The notes beneath the pieces were generated by a model that had not been told where the DNA came from, searched no databases, and saw only the letters and a list, made by a program, of their open reading frames with translations. A program made the translations under genes and the position numbers. Below, in pieces: positions 1 through 11,234 of a stretch of 64,000 nt of DNA. Source of the stretch: Telopea speciosissima (lineage: Eukaryota; Streptophyta; Magnoliopsida; Proteales; Proteaceae); assembly GCF_018873765.1 (NCBI RefSeq), contig NC_057916.1, positions 27,937,501-28,001,500 of the forward strand, written 5' to 3'. Numbering within the stretch: the first letter of the stretch is position 1; each line of letters starts with the position of its first letter.

Positions 1-56
1 TGAAATTCACTAATAGTCCTTTGGATAGGAGTCTGGACTGGGGTAGATTGCTCCCC

Positions 57-2535
57 CTAAATAGAAATGGTCCCCCCCTGTGTAGGAACCTCTTCCCCTG
101 CCTCAGGGGGAGTACTAGGGGCAGGCCGAACTGGTTCAGACTCATGGTAAACAGACTGAAGTGGAGGTGGAGAGTCAATAGTCAGCACATCTTCACTAAC
201 ACTCTCCCCCTGAAGAGGTGGGGACACATAATATGGAACATGTTCATGAAAGACAACATCCATGCTGACAAAAGTCCTGTGGGATGGAGGGTAGTAACAT
301 TTGTACCCATTTTGGGTAGCAGAATAACCCAAGAAAATGCAGCGGAGGCTACGTGGGTCAAGTTTATCAGGGGACCTTGTATCCCTAGCATAACAAACGC
401 ATCCAAACACCTTAGGTGAGACTATAAAGGAAAAAAAGCCAAGTAATAGCTCAATAGGGGCTTTTGAAAGAAGAACCCGACTGGGCAACCTATTAATTAA
501 ATAGGCTGCAGTAAGGACAGCATCCCCCCAATAAAGGGAAGGGACAGTGCGAGCAAACATAAGGGCCCTAGCCTCCTCCAGGAGGTGGCGGTTTTTTCTC
601 TCAGCCACACCATTTTGGGCTGGAGTGTCGACACAGCTGGTCTGATGGAGGATTCCATGTGTAGCAAGGTATTTTTGGAACTGACCTTCCATATACTCTT
701 TCCCATTGTCACTCCTCAAAATTTGAAGAGTGGCATTAAACTGGGTCTTAATCATTTGATGAAAGTGTTGAAAACATAAAAAAACTTCACTCTTTGTGTG
801 CATAAGGTAAACCCAAGTGAACCTAGAATAGCAGTCAATGAAAGTGACATACCACCGATGGCCAGTTAGGGAAGCTTTCCTACTAGACCCCCACACATCA
901 GTATGAACAATATGAAATAAGGAAGAGGATCATTTATTAGAAATAGGATAAGTTGAACGCATCTGTTTAGCCAAGACACAAGGCTCACAAAAAAAATCTT
1001 CCTTATTACAGTCTTTAACTAATGCTGGAAATAAATTTGATAAAGTACCTAAGGGGGGATGGCCTAGTCTAGAGTGCCATTTATGTAAATCAGAAGAGAA
1101 AGATGCCGAAGGCAAAGCCGGAGTAGGATCGCCATCAAGCAGGTACAATCCGCCATGCACTTTACCCGATCCAATCGTCTTCCCCGAGTCCAGTTCCTGA
1201 AAAACACAGTGAGTGGGAAAAAAGGTCACTTTACAATTTAGGGATTTAGTGATACTGCTAATGGAAAGAAGGTTAGTTGTAAATTTGGGAATATGCAACA
1301 CAGATGACAGTGTAAGGGAAGGAGAACAACCAATGGATCCTTTCCCTGAGATGGAGGAGAGGGACCCATCAGCAATTTTGACTTTATCCTTACCAGAGGC
1401 AGGAGAATATGTATTAAAAAGGCTAGAAGAACCTGTCATGTGATTAGTAGCACCGGAGTCAATGATCCATGGAGTGGATACTACTGATGCACAATGACCA
1501 GCAAAAGAAATACCTGTACGGGCAAAGAAGGAACCTGAATTGGCAGCAGACATAGTAGAGGCAGTTGATGTGTTCAACATACGACGCAAAGCCTGGAGTT
1601 CTTCCTAGGAGAAACCAATGTCTGCAGTGGGAGTTGGAGCTACACTTTCAGTATGATTGGCTTTGTTTTTAGACTTAGCACGACCACGTTTGGCCTCAAA
1701 ATCAGCTGGCTTTCCATATAATTTCCAACACTGAGCCTTAGTGTGATATGGTTTGTGACAATGCTCACACTTAACAGGCTCTTTGGGAGTAGAAGCAGCA
1801 ACACTGTCAGAAGAAGCAACAAGAGTGGGGCCAGCAGTCTGTAAGGCTGATCTCTCAACTTTGGGAGTAACCATCATGGCAGCACGTCGTGTCTCTTCAC
1901 TGTGAACATAAGAAAAAGTCTCCTCTAAAGTGGGGAAAGGAACCCGTCCAAGGACTTGCACCCTAATAGGATCATAGTCATCATTGAGGCCAGCCAGGAA
2001 ATCATAGACACGGAATTGGTCTACATAGGTGTGGTAGGCAGTAATATCAACAGTAGTAGTAGGCTGAAACCGAGCATAGTGATCCAATTGCTGCCATAAA
2101 CATTTGAGGGCAGCATAGTATTTGGTGACAGACATCTCCTTCTGAGTAGTGGTTTGGAGTGTCTTCCTGATTTCATAAACCTGAGCACCACTTCCTGAAC
2201 GACCATAAGTGCCCTTGACAGCTGTCCATATCTGTGTAGCAGTGTCAAGGAGAAGATACTGACTAGAGGTCAGTGGTCATAGAGTTCAGAACAAAGGACA
2301 TTACCATTGCATCATTGGCAGCCCATTTAGTACGAGCAACACCTTCTTCAGTAGATTGTTTCGTGGTGCCAGTGAGGTGGCCAGTGAGTCCCCTACCAGC
2401 CACTGTTAGGGATAATGATCTGGCCCAAATCAAGTAGTTTGTACCATCAAGCTTAATGGTAGCAGCATAGGGAAGAAAATCAGACCTAGTTTGATCTCCT
2501 CCAGAAGTAGCAGTAGTCATCTCTGAGTCACCCAT
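57..2535 (-). pseudogene. Broken copia gag-protease-integrase reading frame
   Basis: Gag starts at the ATG at 2535 (MGDSEMTTATSGG). A one-base shift near 2265 moves the rest into the frame that runs to the left edge, broken by a TAG at about 1603, a TGA at 930 and a TAG at 57. Recognisable parts in order are a gag domain, a CX2CX4HX4C zinc knuckle near 1735-1770, the protease motif WIIDSGATNHM near 1460, the GAG pre-integrase domain (HSRLGHP) near 1060, and an integrase core with TDVWG, LRSDNGKEY and [12 protein letters not shown], carrying the expected D, D and E. Reverse transcriptase and RNase H lie beyond the window. Confidence 0.88.
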
Positions 2536-3127
2536 GATTCAGCCAGACAGAAAAATCAGATCTGTAAAAAAACTGATTCGAATGGGTTTTTAATTTGCAG
2601 AGTTTTCAGCCGTCAGAATGGGCTGAAACCTTGGTCGAGTTCCCTACTAATACCAGGGAAGATAACCTCCAAAAATTAGCTCTTTCTGATGAGCCAATAA
2701 AAAACCCTAAATTTTGACAAATTTAGGAAGAAGCTTGATTGCAGAAAAACTGATTGCAGGAAATTGCAGAAAAGTGCAGTACTGTATCTCAAACACTTCT
2801 GCAGTCTTCAACTAAGGGCTGGTGTAGACCAATAGAAGCAGGGAACAATCTCCATAAAAAAAGAAATCAAACTTCAGGTGTAAGAAGAGCTCGATCTCCA
2901 GGGATGGAATAATCCTGCCGGCAGATTTAGGTCACACCAGCTGTTCTTCGATCTTCAATGAGGTGACATTGAGGGCAGCAACTAAAATTGCATTAGATCA
3001 CCTCACAGTTGCTGCCCTGATGTGGAGAAGGAGGCCGAGAGTGGTGGAGAGAAGAAAAAAAGGAAAAAAAAGAGAAAGAAGAGAGAGGAGAGAACCTGAA
3101 ATTGAGAGAAGCTGTTTCCTAGATTAG

Positions 3128-3139
3128 GCTCTGATACCA
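3128..3139 (-). other. Primer-binding site, initiator Met-tRNA type
   Basis: The minus strand reads TGGTATCAGAGC immediately after the LTR end. This complements the 3' end of plant initiator methionine tRNA, the usual primer of copia elements, and it fixes the inner LTR boundary. Confidence 0.85.
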
Positions 3140-3473
3140 TGTAAACAGCATTGGAATGAATGCTTGAGTGATTAGAATCGATCACCCAAGCCCCTTTATT
3201 TATAGTAACTTGAAGTAAACTGATCAAAGTACAAATAGGAATAATAACACCTCAGTCCTAGTCCTACTAGGAATTCCTAATACAACTAGGAATGCCAGAA
3301 TAGGACTCAGCTGAGGATAAAACAATAAAAATAAAATAAAAGAAAAGAGTCCAATCTGACTAGTACTACTCCTAACATGACTAGGACTAATCCTAATCAG
3401 CTAGGACTAGTAGGACTAATCCCAATCAAACTAGGACTGCTTACCCCAATCGGGTAAGCAGCCTATTTCAACA
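3140..3473 (-). repeat. 5' LTR of the copia element at 1-3473
   Basis: This 334-bp block reads TGTTGAAATAGG at its minus-strand start and CTGTTTACA at its end, giving the TG...CA ends of an LTR. It directly abuts a primer-binding site matching initiator methionine tRNA. The plus-strand right part has repeated TAGGACTA-type motifs (about 3240-3440). The partner LTR is outside the window, so the outer boundary rests on the TG rule alone. Confidence 0.75.
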
Positions 3474-5461
3474 GAACATTTTAGGCAAGTCCTGTTATTG
3501 CACCCAGTTTTGGACACGTCTTTTCATAGAATAAATGATGCAGGAGCACTTCCTTGGACCAGGACAAACCAGGTTGAGAACCCCGACCAAGAACCGGTTC
3601 GAAATTTGAGTCTTTGGTCTAGTAGAATATTTTAGGATTTTATTAATTTCTATTTTGGGATTCTTTCTAATTTTTTTTTATTATCGTTATTATTGGAGTT
3701 TTAGTTTGAGTTAGATACGTAGGATTCTAGTTTTCTAGTGGCTTAGTTTCCTAGCTTTATATTAGTTTATATTTGTAGGAATCTTTATTTTCTTTAAATA
3801 TGCTTGTAACCCAATGCATTAGACAGATTTTGACAATGGAATGAAATTGAAAGTTGTTTGAAGAAGCCTGTGTGGCTTGTGCGACCCTCCCCCCTCTCTC
3901 ACATCTCTTCTTCTTTCTTCTACCCCTTCTCTGTCCTAGCAGTAACAGTAGCCCACAAAGGGTAATGTCGATCCCTCCCTTCCCTCTTCTTTTCAACCCA
4001 AGATTTGGGGTACTGGTGGTCTTCTTTTGGTGACCTAACCTCTAGCATCTCTTCCCATAAAACCCTCCTGGTAGTGGGATTCCAAACAAAACTCAGAACT
4101 GGTTTGAAGCTTACTGTGAGATTTAATTTCTGGTCCATCCAGTTCCCTTCTTGATTGCCATTTCAACTTCATATTTGTCACTCTTGGAAGGATTGGTATT
4201 GAAGATGAACCCTTCGAAATTTCAGTCCTATTGGTGTTCTCGTGAAGGAGTTAGATCACCTAAATCCTTGCTGGTTTACAACTCCTGCTGTTTGGTTGAA
4301 AGGTTGAAGACAACCTATCGACATATGGTAAATCCCCTCCTTTATTTGCTCTTTCCATTATTACCCCTCCTCTTCCCTCTTGATTCTTTTAGTCATAATT
4401 AGTTTTCTCTTCTCCTCTTTTCTTTTCGTAAGGTAGGAGATAACTCCCCCTCCCCACGATATTCTACCTCTTTACTTTATTCCCCCCTTTTCAATTTTAC
4501 CCTTCCCTATTGTCATTAACTCCTTTTGTCGTTTAAGTTGTTTTGTTTCCAACTATAATTGCTAATACCTTTTATATCCTCTCTTCTTTACCTATCAAGT
4601 AAACCCTTGGAAAATCTGGTTTATTACAAGTTTGCCATTCCCTTCTTGTGCTCGGACTTTTGTTACCCAAACAAGGGTTTCCGAATCCCGGGATCGTGCC
4701 AATAAATTTTGAAGGGTCAGCTGGATTAATTTCCTCAAGACTTCCTGTACCTGTTCTGCATACCCAAGCTGTGTACCAGCCTACCAGGCATCAGAATCAT
4801 CACCTTGTTCGCTTGTCATATTAAATGAGTCCATCATGTGTTCTGTTATACATTAATGGGATTTTCTTATTAACAATCCTTGAGGTGTCAAATAATTTGT
4901 AACTTTATTTTTTTGCCCTTTTAGTATAACGCATTTTTTTCTTTCAAAGAAGGTAAATCATATCATTTCTCGTGTACTCGAAAAATGTGCAAGACAATGA
5001 CAGCTTTTGATAATGACATAAAGATAAATCACTTTCAAATTATTTTTGAAAACCCTATTTTACCCTTTGGTTAAAGTACCTTTGGGAATAAAACAAGGGG
5101 CAATCAAAAGAAGGTGTCAAGTTCTAAATACACCTATAAAGGAGCCATTTAGACAGTCTCGACATTAATACCTACAATTTTTATCTTTAATATACAAATC
5201 TATTTTGTTGTGGACTTGTGGTTTATAATTAAGTAATATTGATCGCCTAATGCCCCTTTGGAGCTGATTGATCCTTTCATTTAGGGTTTTTGAGGAGCCT
5301 GAATCTTGTCTTAAATATTAAAGATTTTTCCTAACTTTCTTGTAGCACCTTCTCGATAAATAAACATACACAAATGCATGAGTGTCTACAGCATGCACTA
5401 TGGGGCCAAAACCCTAGGGATATGTATAATTTCTTTTCACTTATGTTGCTCCCATTTTCAG
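3474..5461. other. Non-coding stretch before the first visible ARP5 exon
   Basis: No ARP5 exon could be found here, although the actin-like N-terminus is expected upstream of 5462. The stretch is AT-rich with long pyrimidine runs. Around 3605-3860 it resembles a retroelement LTR end (a [24 protein letters not shown] segment followed by an AATGAAATTGAA motif), but I found no second copy and no clean ends. If the N-terminal exons exist, this is intron; otherwise it is 5' flank. Confidence 0.4.
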
Positions 5462-8400
5462 TTTGTAGATGGTGAGCCCATTTTTGAAGCGTGCTCCAGA
5501 ACTAATGTTGGTGGATACCATGTCACCGATTACTTGAAACAACTTTTGTCACTTAAGCACCCAAATCACATGTAAGCAGACCCATTTCTGTGTTCTCTTT
5601 ATACTGAATGGGAGAGCTTTATTTCCGTATTTGAGCTCCTGCTCATGTTTTAATTTGCACATAAATAGGTCTAGCATTACATGGGAGAAGGTTGAAGAGC
5701 TGAAGATGGAGCACTGTTATGTAGCTCTGGACTATGCCTCTGAAGCTAGAATCTTTCAGGTATTTAATTTTTTTCTCCTTCTGTAGTTTTATTCTTCTAA
5801 TGGACTGAAGTTCAAATAGTACAATGTCATGACAGAAAGGGGAAAAGGAAGCTGAAGAGAAAACAAGGCGTTGGCAGCTTCCTTGGGTGCCTCCAATTGA
5901 AGAGTCACCATCAGAAGAAGAAATTGCCAGAAAGGCAGCTATAAAGGAGAAACAAGGTCAGCGGCTGAGAGAAATGGCTGCTGCAAAAAGATATTCTAGA
6001 ATAACGGAGTTGGAAAATGAATTGCAGGGTCTGGAATTTCTTTTGCAGCAGCTTGAAAATGTGGAAGAGGATGATGTTCCCTCTTTCCTGGTCGAGACTG
6101 GCTATGGCTCCAAGCAGGAAATTGAGTCTGCTGTTGTTAAGGTAACACAATCTCTAAGAAAGGCAAAGGGAGAGCAAGTTGAAATTGAGGAGAAACTGGA
6201 GCCTTCAAATGCTGAGAAGTTTCCTCTTGTCAATGTCCCTGACAATGTGCTGTCCCCTGAGCAGGTATGCTCTTTTGATATATGGCTGTGATAATTCTGC
6301 CCTTTCTGTGACGTTTGCAGTTATATTTGATGGGACTTGCTTAAAAAAATGCCATTTCTAATGGAATATCCAATTGGAACAGGATTTTCCTATCACTTTC
6401 ATAAATACTAAGCGAGCAGTAATGTTTTCAGAACTGGTCCAAACACGACTCTGGCCCTCTGGTTGGAGGTTTGACTGTCCGCTCTTGGCACAGTCCAAAT
6501 GTTTGTTACAGTAATGTGGAAATTGACTAGATAGTATTTACTTGACCTGGAAGCCATGAAAAGTGCAATGGCGAGGGCTTCCTTCAGTTTGTGGGTGGTC
6601 TTGAGATCTGGTCTCAAGGTACTACATATTTAAAATAATTCTTGCATATGGTAACATATTCTATTTGTCTGTTTTGATCAGCCATTCACTGGTCAAAATT
6701 TATTTTTTAATAAATATTCTTCATATAAAACTGGTCTTTCCAGTGGTGAATGGTCCAACAAAAGTCTGACTACTGAATTGATGATCTGAAAACTCTGGTG
6801 AGCAAGAGATCTACCCATTTCTACCAGGACTTTCATCACTAGGTTATGTTTCTGAGCCAAACTTCTTACAAGAGTGCCTGGGGAATTAAAGTTGCTCTAT
6901 GCCTTGCATAAATAATATTGATTACCCATCCAAAAAAAGGAAAAAGAAAAACTAAATCTACTGGGTTATTTCAACATATATCAATAGCTCATCTCAGCTT
7001 TTGCTTTCATCTTGCTAGCTCTGACGTAACCCTTCCCTGTAGTGTGTTTCTCTTTTTTCAACATGGCTATCATTTTTGTTGTTAGTGTTGACATTGTTTA
7101 TTTAACTAAGTTGTCCTTCGCTTGGATGAATCGTGTTTTTGGTTTGGCAGCTGAAGGAGAAGAAGAAGCAGTTATTTCTTAAGACCACATCCGAAGGGCG
7201 GCAGCGAGCAAAACAGAAACGCTTTGAAGAGGAACAACAACGAGAAAGGCAAAATCAACAAGACGAGGAAAAGCGTTTGTATGTCATCATTTTACGGGTT
7301 AATGGCTTTTATATTTTAATTAGCAATTAACTGTTTGGGTTCCTGGGCTTTCAGTAAGAAGAGAACATATTATCTTCTACTGAATTTGAATGCATACTTG
7401 AGTAGAGTTACAGGGATTACTTTTCCTACAAGCTGTGTTAGTTTTGATCTATAAATATTGAATCTTCTTGAGGGCCAAAAGACCATAGCTTTAATCTGTG
7501 GAGCTGCCACCATGACTTTTATGCTGACCTTTACATACCAAGATGTGCTCTATCAAAATTTTAGTTTGAAATTGAACTCACATCTTTATGGACTGACCAT
7601 TTTTGTTTGATGTACCTGCCCTCTGAAAATATATAGAGAGAACCCAGAGCTTTATTTAGAACAACTACGTGCAAAACACAGAGAACTCTCTGAGAAAGTT
7701 GAGCAGCGGAAGCGGTTGAAGACAAATGGGGCCCGTACAAATGGGAATCATAATTTTTCTGGAGGCGTTGGCCGTGGTGAGAGATTGAATGCTGCCCAAA
7801 AGGAAAGGATGCGCCTTTTGACAACAGCAGCATTTGATCGAGGGAAGGGTGAGGATACCTTTGGAGTCAGGGATGAAGATTGGCAACTCTACAAACTCAT
7901 GAGCAAGGATAATGATGACGATGACGAGGGGCAAGATGAGGATGAGGCTGAGCTTGTTCGTGTCACGTCTCGCCTGCAGGTCAGTTCATCCTAACATTTT
8001 CAACTCCTATATTACAGTTAATAGTTTTGTAGTCCAGGCGAGGGCGGGACTTGGTGCAATGGTAAGGTTGCTTCATTGTGACCAAGCATTCACGGGTTCG
8101 AGTCTGGAAATGGCCTCTTTGCGAAAGCAGGGGTAAGGCTGCGTACATTATGACGCTCCCCAGACACCCCGGTGGCGGGAGCCTCGTGCATTGGATATGC
8201 CCTTTAGTTTGTTGTCCAGACGGTTCTTCTCATGGATGGATCATTATTTACCTCTTGGTTTATTACCATGACAGGACATTGATCCAACATTTGTTGCCAA
8301 GCCAGAATCGAGTTCCTTTCAACCCATTGCGGAGGTTCCACGCTACCGTCCTCTAACAAAGGAAGATTTCCAGATCACACTTGGGGTTGAAAGGTTCCGT

Positions 8401-8781
8401 TGTCCTGAAATTCTTTTTCAGCCTAATATGATTGGGATTGACCAGGCAGGGTTGGATGAGATGACTGGGATATCAATACAGAGGTTGCCCTCGAAGGGCA
8501 ATGGAATAGAGGACAGAATCACCAGTTCAGTCCTTGTGACTGGTGGGAGCTGTCTCTTCCCTGGTATTGTTGAGCGCTTGGAAGCAGGCATCCGGAAGAT
8601 TCGGCCCTTTGAGTCACCCATAAGAGTGGTCAGGGCATCAGATCCAGTTCTTGATGCATGGAGAGGTGCCGCTGCTTATGCTGCTGCTGCACAATTCTCC
8701 TATCAAACCTTTAGTAGGCAAGATTATTATGAGAAGGGCGAAGATTGGCTTCGGAGATACCGAATGAAGTACACAGTCTAA
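5462..8781 (+). CDS. ARP5: Actin-related protein 5 (INO80 complex subunit), C-terminal 535 residues in six exons; N-terminal exons not in window
   Basis: Exons 5462-5571, 5669-5759, 5836-6264, 7151-7278, 7637-7979 and 8275-8781 join in frame with GT-AG introns and end at TAA. The product matches plant ARP5 throughout: the first exon has FVDGEP and NVGGYHVTDYL; then comes the charged ARP5-specific insertion, coiled-coil-like and rich in E, K and R; the segment GRGERL with AAFDRGKGEDTFG; an acidic run DNDDDDEGQDEDEAEL; and the actin-fold C-terminus with LVTGG and DPVLDAWRGAAA. Known ARP5 serves INO80 chromatin remodelling in the nucleus (nucleosome sliding, DNA repair). About 190 N-terminal residues, including most ATP-binding loops, are absent; they may lie left of the window beyond the copia element, or be lost. 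The first visible exon starts in phase after an acceptor AG, which favours unseen upstream exons. No internal stop was found. Confidence 0.93.
8040..8205 (+). mobile_element. Au-type tRNA-derived SINE in an ARP5 intron
   Basis: The body starts GAGGGCGGGACTTGG and contains an A-box-like TTGGTGCAATGGT and a B box GGTTCGAGTC near 8095. It continues with the Au-family core (GGTAAGGCTGCGTAC, then CCGGTGGCGGGAGCC) and ends in a short T run. Flanking near-identical 14-15-bp repeats (8023-8037 and 8206-8219, both ending GTCCAG) are the target duplication. It lies in the last ARP5 intron, in the sense direction, 70 bp before the acceptor. Au is a known widespread plant SINE; this copy is slightly diverged. 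Confidence 0.92.
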
Positions 8782-9680
8782 CACATGCTTTTGAAACATG
8801 GAATACTGGTGTCAACTCAATTCATGACTTGAAAATTATGCACAGATGCTGGCTGTGTTATCAAATATTTTCTATTTTTGTGAGATACGAGCAGGTATTG
8901 GCAATTGCAAGTTGTCTTTGGACTAGGCAAATTTGGGTTGCTTTGAGTCTGTAACCTTAACTAGCAATGCTATATAAAATCATTTCTTCACACCAAATTA
9001 GACTCAAGAAATGCAAGAGCAGCCATGGGGCTGATATTGACAAAGAAATTTTCATGTGGCTCATCTTGAAGTTTCCTCCAATAACGGACCATCGTTCCGT
9101 TACTAATTACTATTGGAAAAAAGAAACGTTGACTGGTCATGTGGTTCCTACACCCAGGCACAGGAGCACACTAAAAGATCATTCAGCCCCCTGTGAAATC
9201 ACCAATTTTTCTGTGCATGCTCATTGGCCCCTACACTGGTGTAGGGGCTACACGACCATTTAATATTGTGTCTAAGCTTTGGAATCAATTAGTTAGTCAA
9301 GACGGTTCTGGTCTTGACCCCAAAAAGATGGAATTGGACCCATCCTGATAAACTAGAACTGTACCAATTGCTAAAAAAACCAATGAAAATATTAATGTGA
9401 TAAATTAAAAGGTTTAGTTTGACAATGATAAGTCTAAACCTTATCATGAATGAGATAATTCCGATCCGGTTTTTGGTTTGGGTCTCACGCCCCTAGCTGC
9501 GGATGTTGGCTCCATGGAGGGAAGCAGTGATGGAAAGTGGTAACAAACCCACCAAAACCAATGCGAGGGAGTTATTGGTTGGCAGTTTATTTCACATGAA
9601 AGAGAATTAAGCCTACAATTAATGATTTAAGTATTGGTATCGGGTCGGTGAAATGCAGAGAGATCAGAAAGAACACCAAA
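8782..9680. other. 3' flank of ARP5, no gene seen
   Basis: The first few hundred bases after the ARP5 stop probably hold its 3' UTR; no convincing poly(A) signal could be fixed by eye. A small hairpin (CCCCTACACTGG / CTGGTGTAGGGGC) lies near 9229-9250. Open frames here resemble no known protein. Confidence 0.5.
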
Positions 9681-9908
9681 GGCGAAAGCACTCTGTTGGG
9701 TAGACAGTAGGGGTGTCAATTTTAGGCCCGGCCCGTCAGGCCTGATCGAGCCCGCCTAGTTAAAGCCCGGCCCGGCCTAACTCGCTTACTAAAAGGCGAA
9801 AGCACTCTGTTGGGTAGACACTAGGGGTGTCAATTTCAGGCCTGGCCCGTCAGGCCTGATCGAGCCCGCCCAGTTAAAACCTGGCCCGACCCGGCTCAAT
9901 TACTAAAC
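9681..9908. repeat. 114-bp tandem duplication spanning an insertion junction
   Basis: The segment starting GGCGAAAGCACTCTG at 9681 recurs at 9795. Each unit holds 27-28 bases of flank ending in the 8-bp target duplication (GTAGACAG, then GTAGACAC) followed by the left end of the hAT-like element. The two units differ by scattered substitutions. Because flank and element end are copied together, the duplication happened after insertion. Confidence 0.85.
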
Positions 9909-10633
9909 GTGTCGGGCTTAAGCCCTACACGTTTAATAATCGGGCGGTCCCGATGTGGGGTCCTAGCCCATCGGGCGCCCGATCGGACCGATCGATTCCA
10001 GGCCCGACCTAGAGCACCGGGTTACAGCCCGACCCTTTAACTTATAAACTTCCCCTCCCCTTCCCCCCAAATTTCCTTTTTTTGTTTGTTTTTTTGTTGG
10101 TCTTTGACATTTATTGGTTTGGTACACTTAACGTAGGTGAGATGAGGCTTAGTTTTAGTTTTTAGATCTTACTTTGTTAAATGTGTTTCTATTCGGTGTT
10201 GTGGTACTATTTTTTTTATTCCCCTCTACTTACTTTGTTAGATGTGTTTCTATTCGGTGTTGTACTACTATTTTAGTTGGGATAAACTTTATTTGACTTT
10301 GAGTTGAGGTGTATCGTGACTGCCCAACGATGTGATGGTTTGAACTTAAAATTTTGGTTGCATATCAATTAGTAAGCCCACACCATTTAGAGACCGTTTA
10401 AAGTTAAACGGCTCATTAGCCAGTTTTGGACCCGGTTTAGGCCCGTTTAGTCCTAATAAGACTAACCCGGTTAAAGATCGGACACCGACCGACCGACCGA
10501 AATGAAACCGTACCATGCACGCCTAAGGCAAGCCCGAATGCCTAAACGGTCGGACACGGTGCAGCCTGTAAAATTGGTGAGGCCCAGCTAGGCCTGACCG
10601 AGACCGACCGAGCACGACTGATTGACACCCCTA
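9822..10633. mobile_element. Non-autonomous hAT-like element (812 bp)
   Basis: The ends are perfect 13-bp inverted repeats (TAGGGGTGTCAAT at left, its complement at right). The 8-bp GTAGACAC is duplicated on both sides (9814-9821 and 10634-10641). An 8-bp target duplication with short TAGGG ends points to hAT. The interior is non-coding: GC-rich near both ends with many CGGCCCG- or GACCGACC-like motifs, AT-rich in the middle. A second copy starts at 63604 in the opposite direction. Confidence 0.9.
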
Positions 10634-10641
10634 GTAGACAC

Positions 10642-11234
10642 TAACACTGAGAGATGAAAGCTAAGGGAGCGAATGCGATTAGTTACCTTAGATATGTATG
10701 GAAATTGTTAAGAAATGCATAGATGTGTTTATGGTACATATAAAATATAGTTTTTGAAGAATAACATGTTTTATTATTTAATATGTAAATATATATCAAC
10801 TTGACACAAGGATTGGAGTCAATTTTAAGTATCTAGTGATACATAAAAAATATAAAATAAATAAAAGAAAAAAAAATTTGAATTTTTGAAAAAAAAGAAG
10901 AAGCAAGATAGATAGACTTTTTAACTCAAATCTATTTTGGTCCGTGATTTGAAATTTGTAAGCCCTTAAAACTAGTTGAAATGGTGAAGATTAAGGTCTT
11001 TCTATGTTAGATGATCCTCCAACTCATATCGAAGAGAAAATCAAGTTTCCAAGGCTTTCGGTTGCTCTCAATTTTGTATCTCACTCACTTTATGTTTTTC
11101 AGGTTTAAAGGATGTGTATCTTAATGGTATCTCTGACCGTATTGATCGGTACAATTTTAAAAAAAAATATAAGTACCATATCGGGACCTACCGGTATCAA
11201 TACCTATCAGCCGAAATTGATTACAATATCTTTT
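10642..11234. other. AT-rich intergenic stretch, nothing recognised
   Basis: Rich in A and T, with A runs near 10860-10900. No protein-like frame, RNA gene or terminal repeats were found. Confidence 0.5.

Larger units (their letters stand above)
1..3473 (-). mobile_element. Ty1/copia LTR retrotransposon, left part outside window, defective
   Basis: On the minus strand the order is 5' LTR (3473-3140), primer-binding site, gag, protease, integrase, and then the window ends before reverse transcriptase. Protease ahead of integrase, with integrase ahead of the (unseen) reverse transcriptase, is the copia order. The coding region has one frameshift and at least three in-frame stops, so this copy cannot move by itself. 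The 3' LTR and the left target duplication lie outside the window; the five bases after the 5' LTR (3474-3478) read GAACA and should recur at the other end. The element may lie in an upstream intron of ARP5 (see 5462). Confidence 0.9.

Noticed and set aside
8095..8104. tRNA gene suggested by the B box
   Set aside because: The surrounding sequence does not fold as a tRNA and matches the Au SINE instead.
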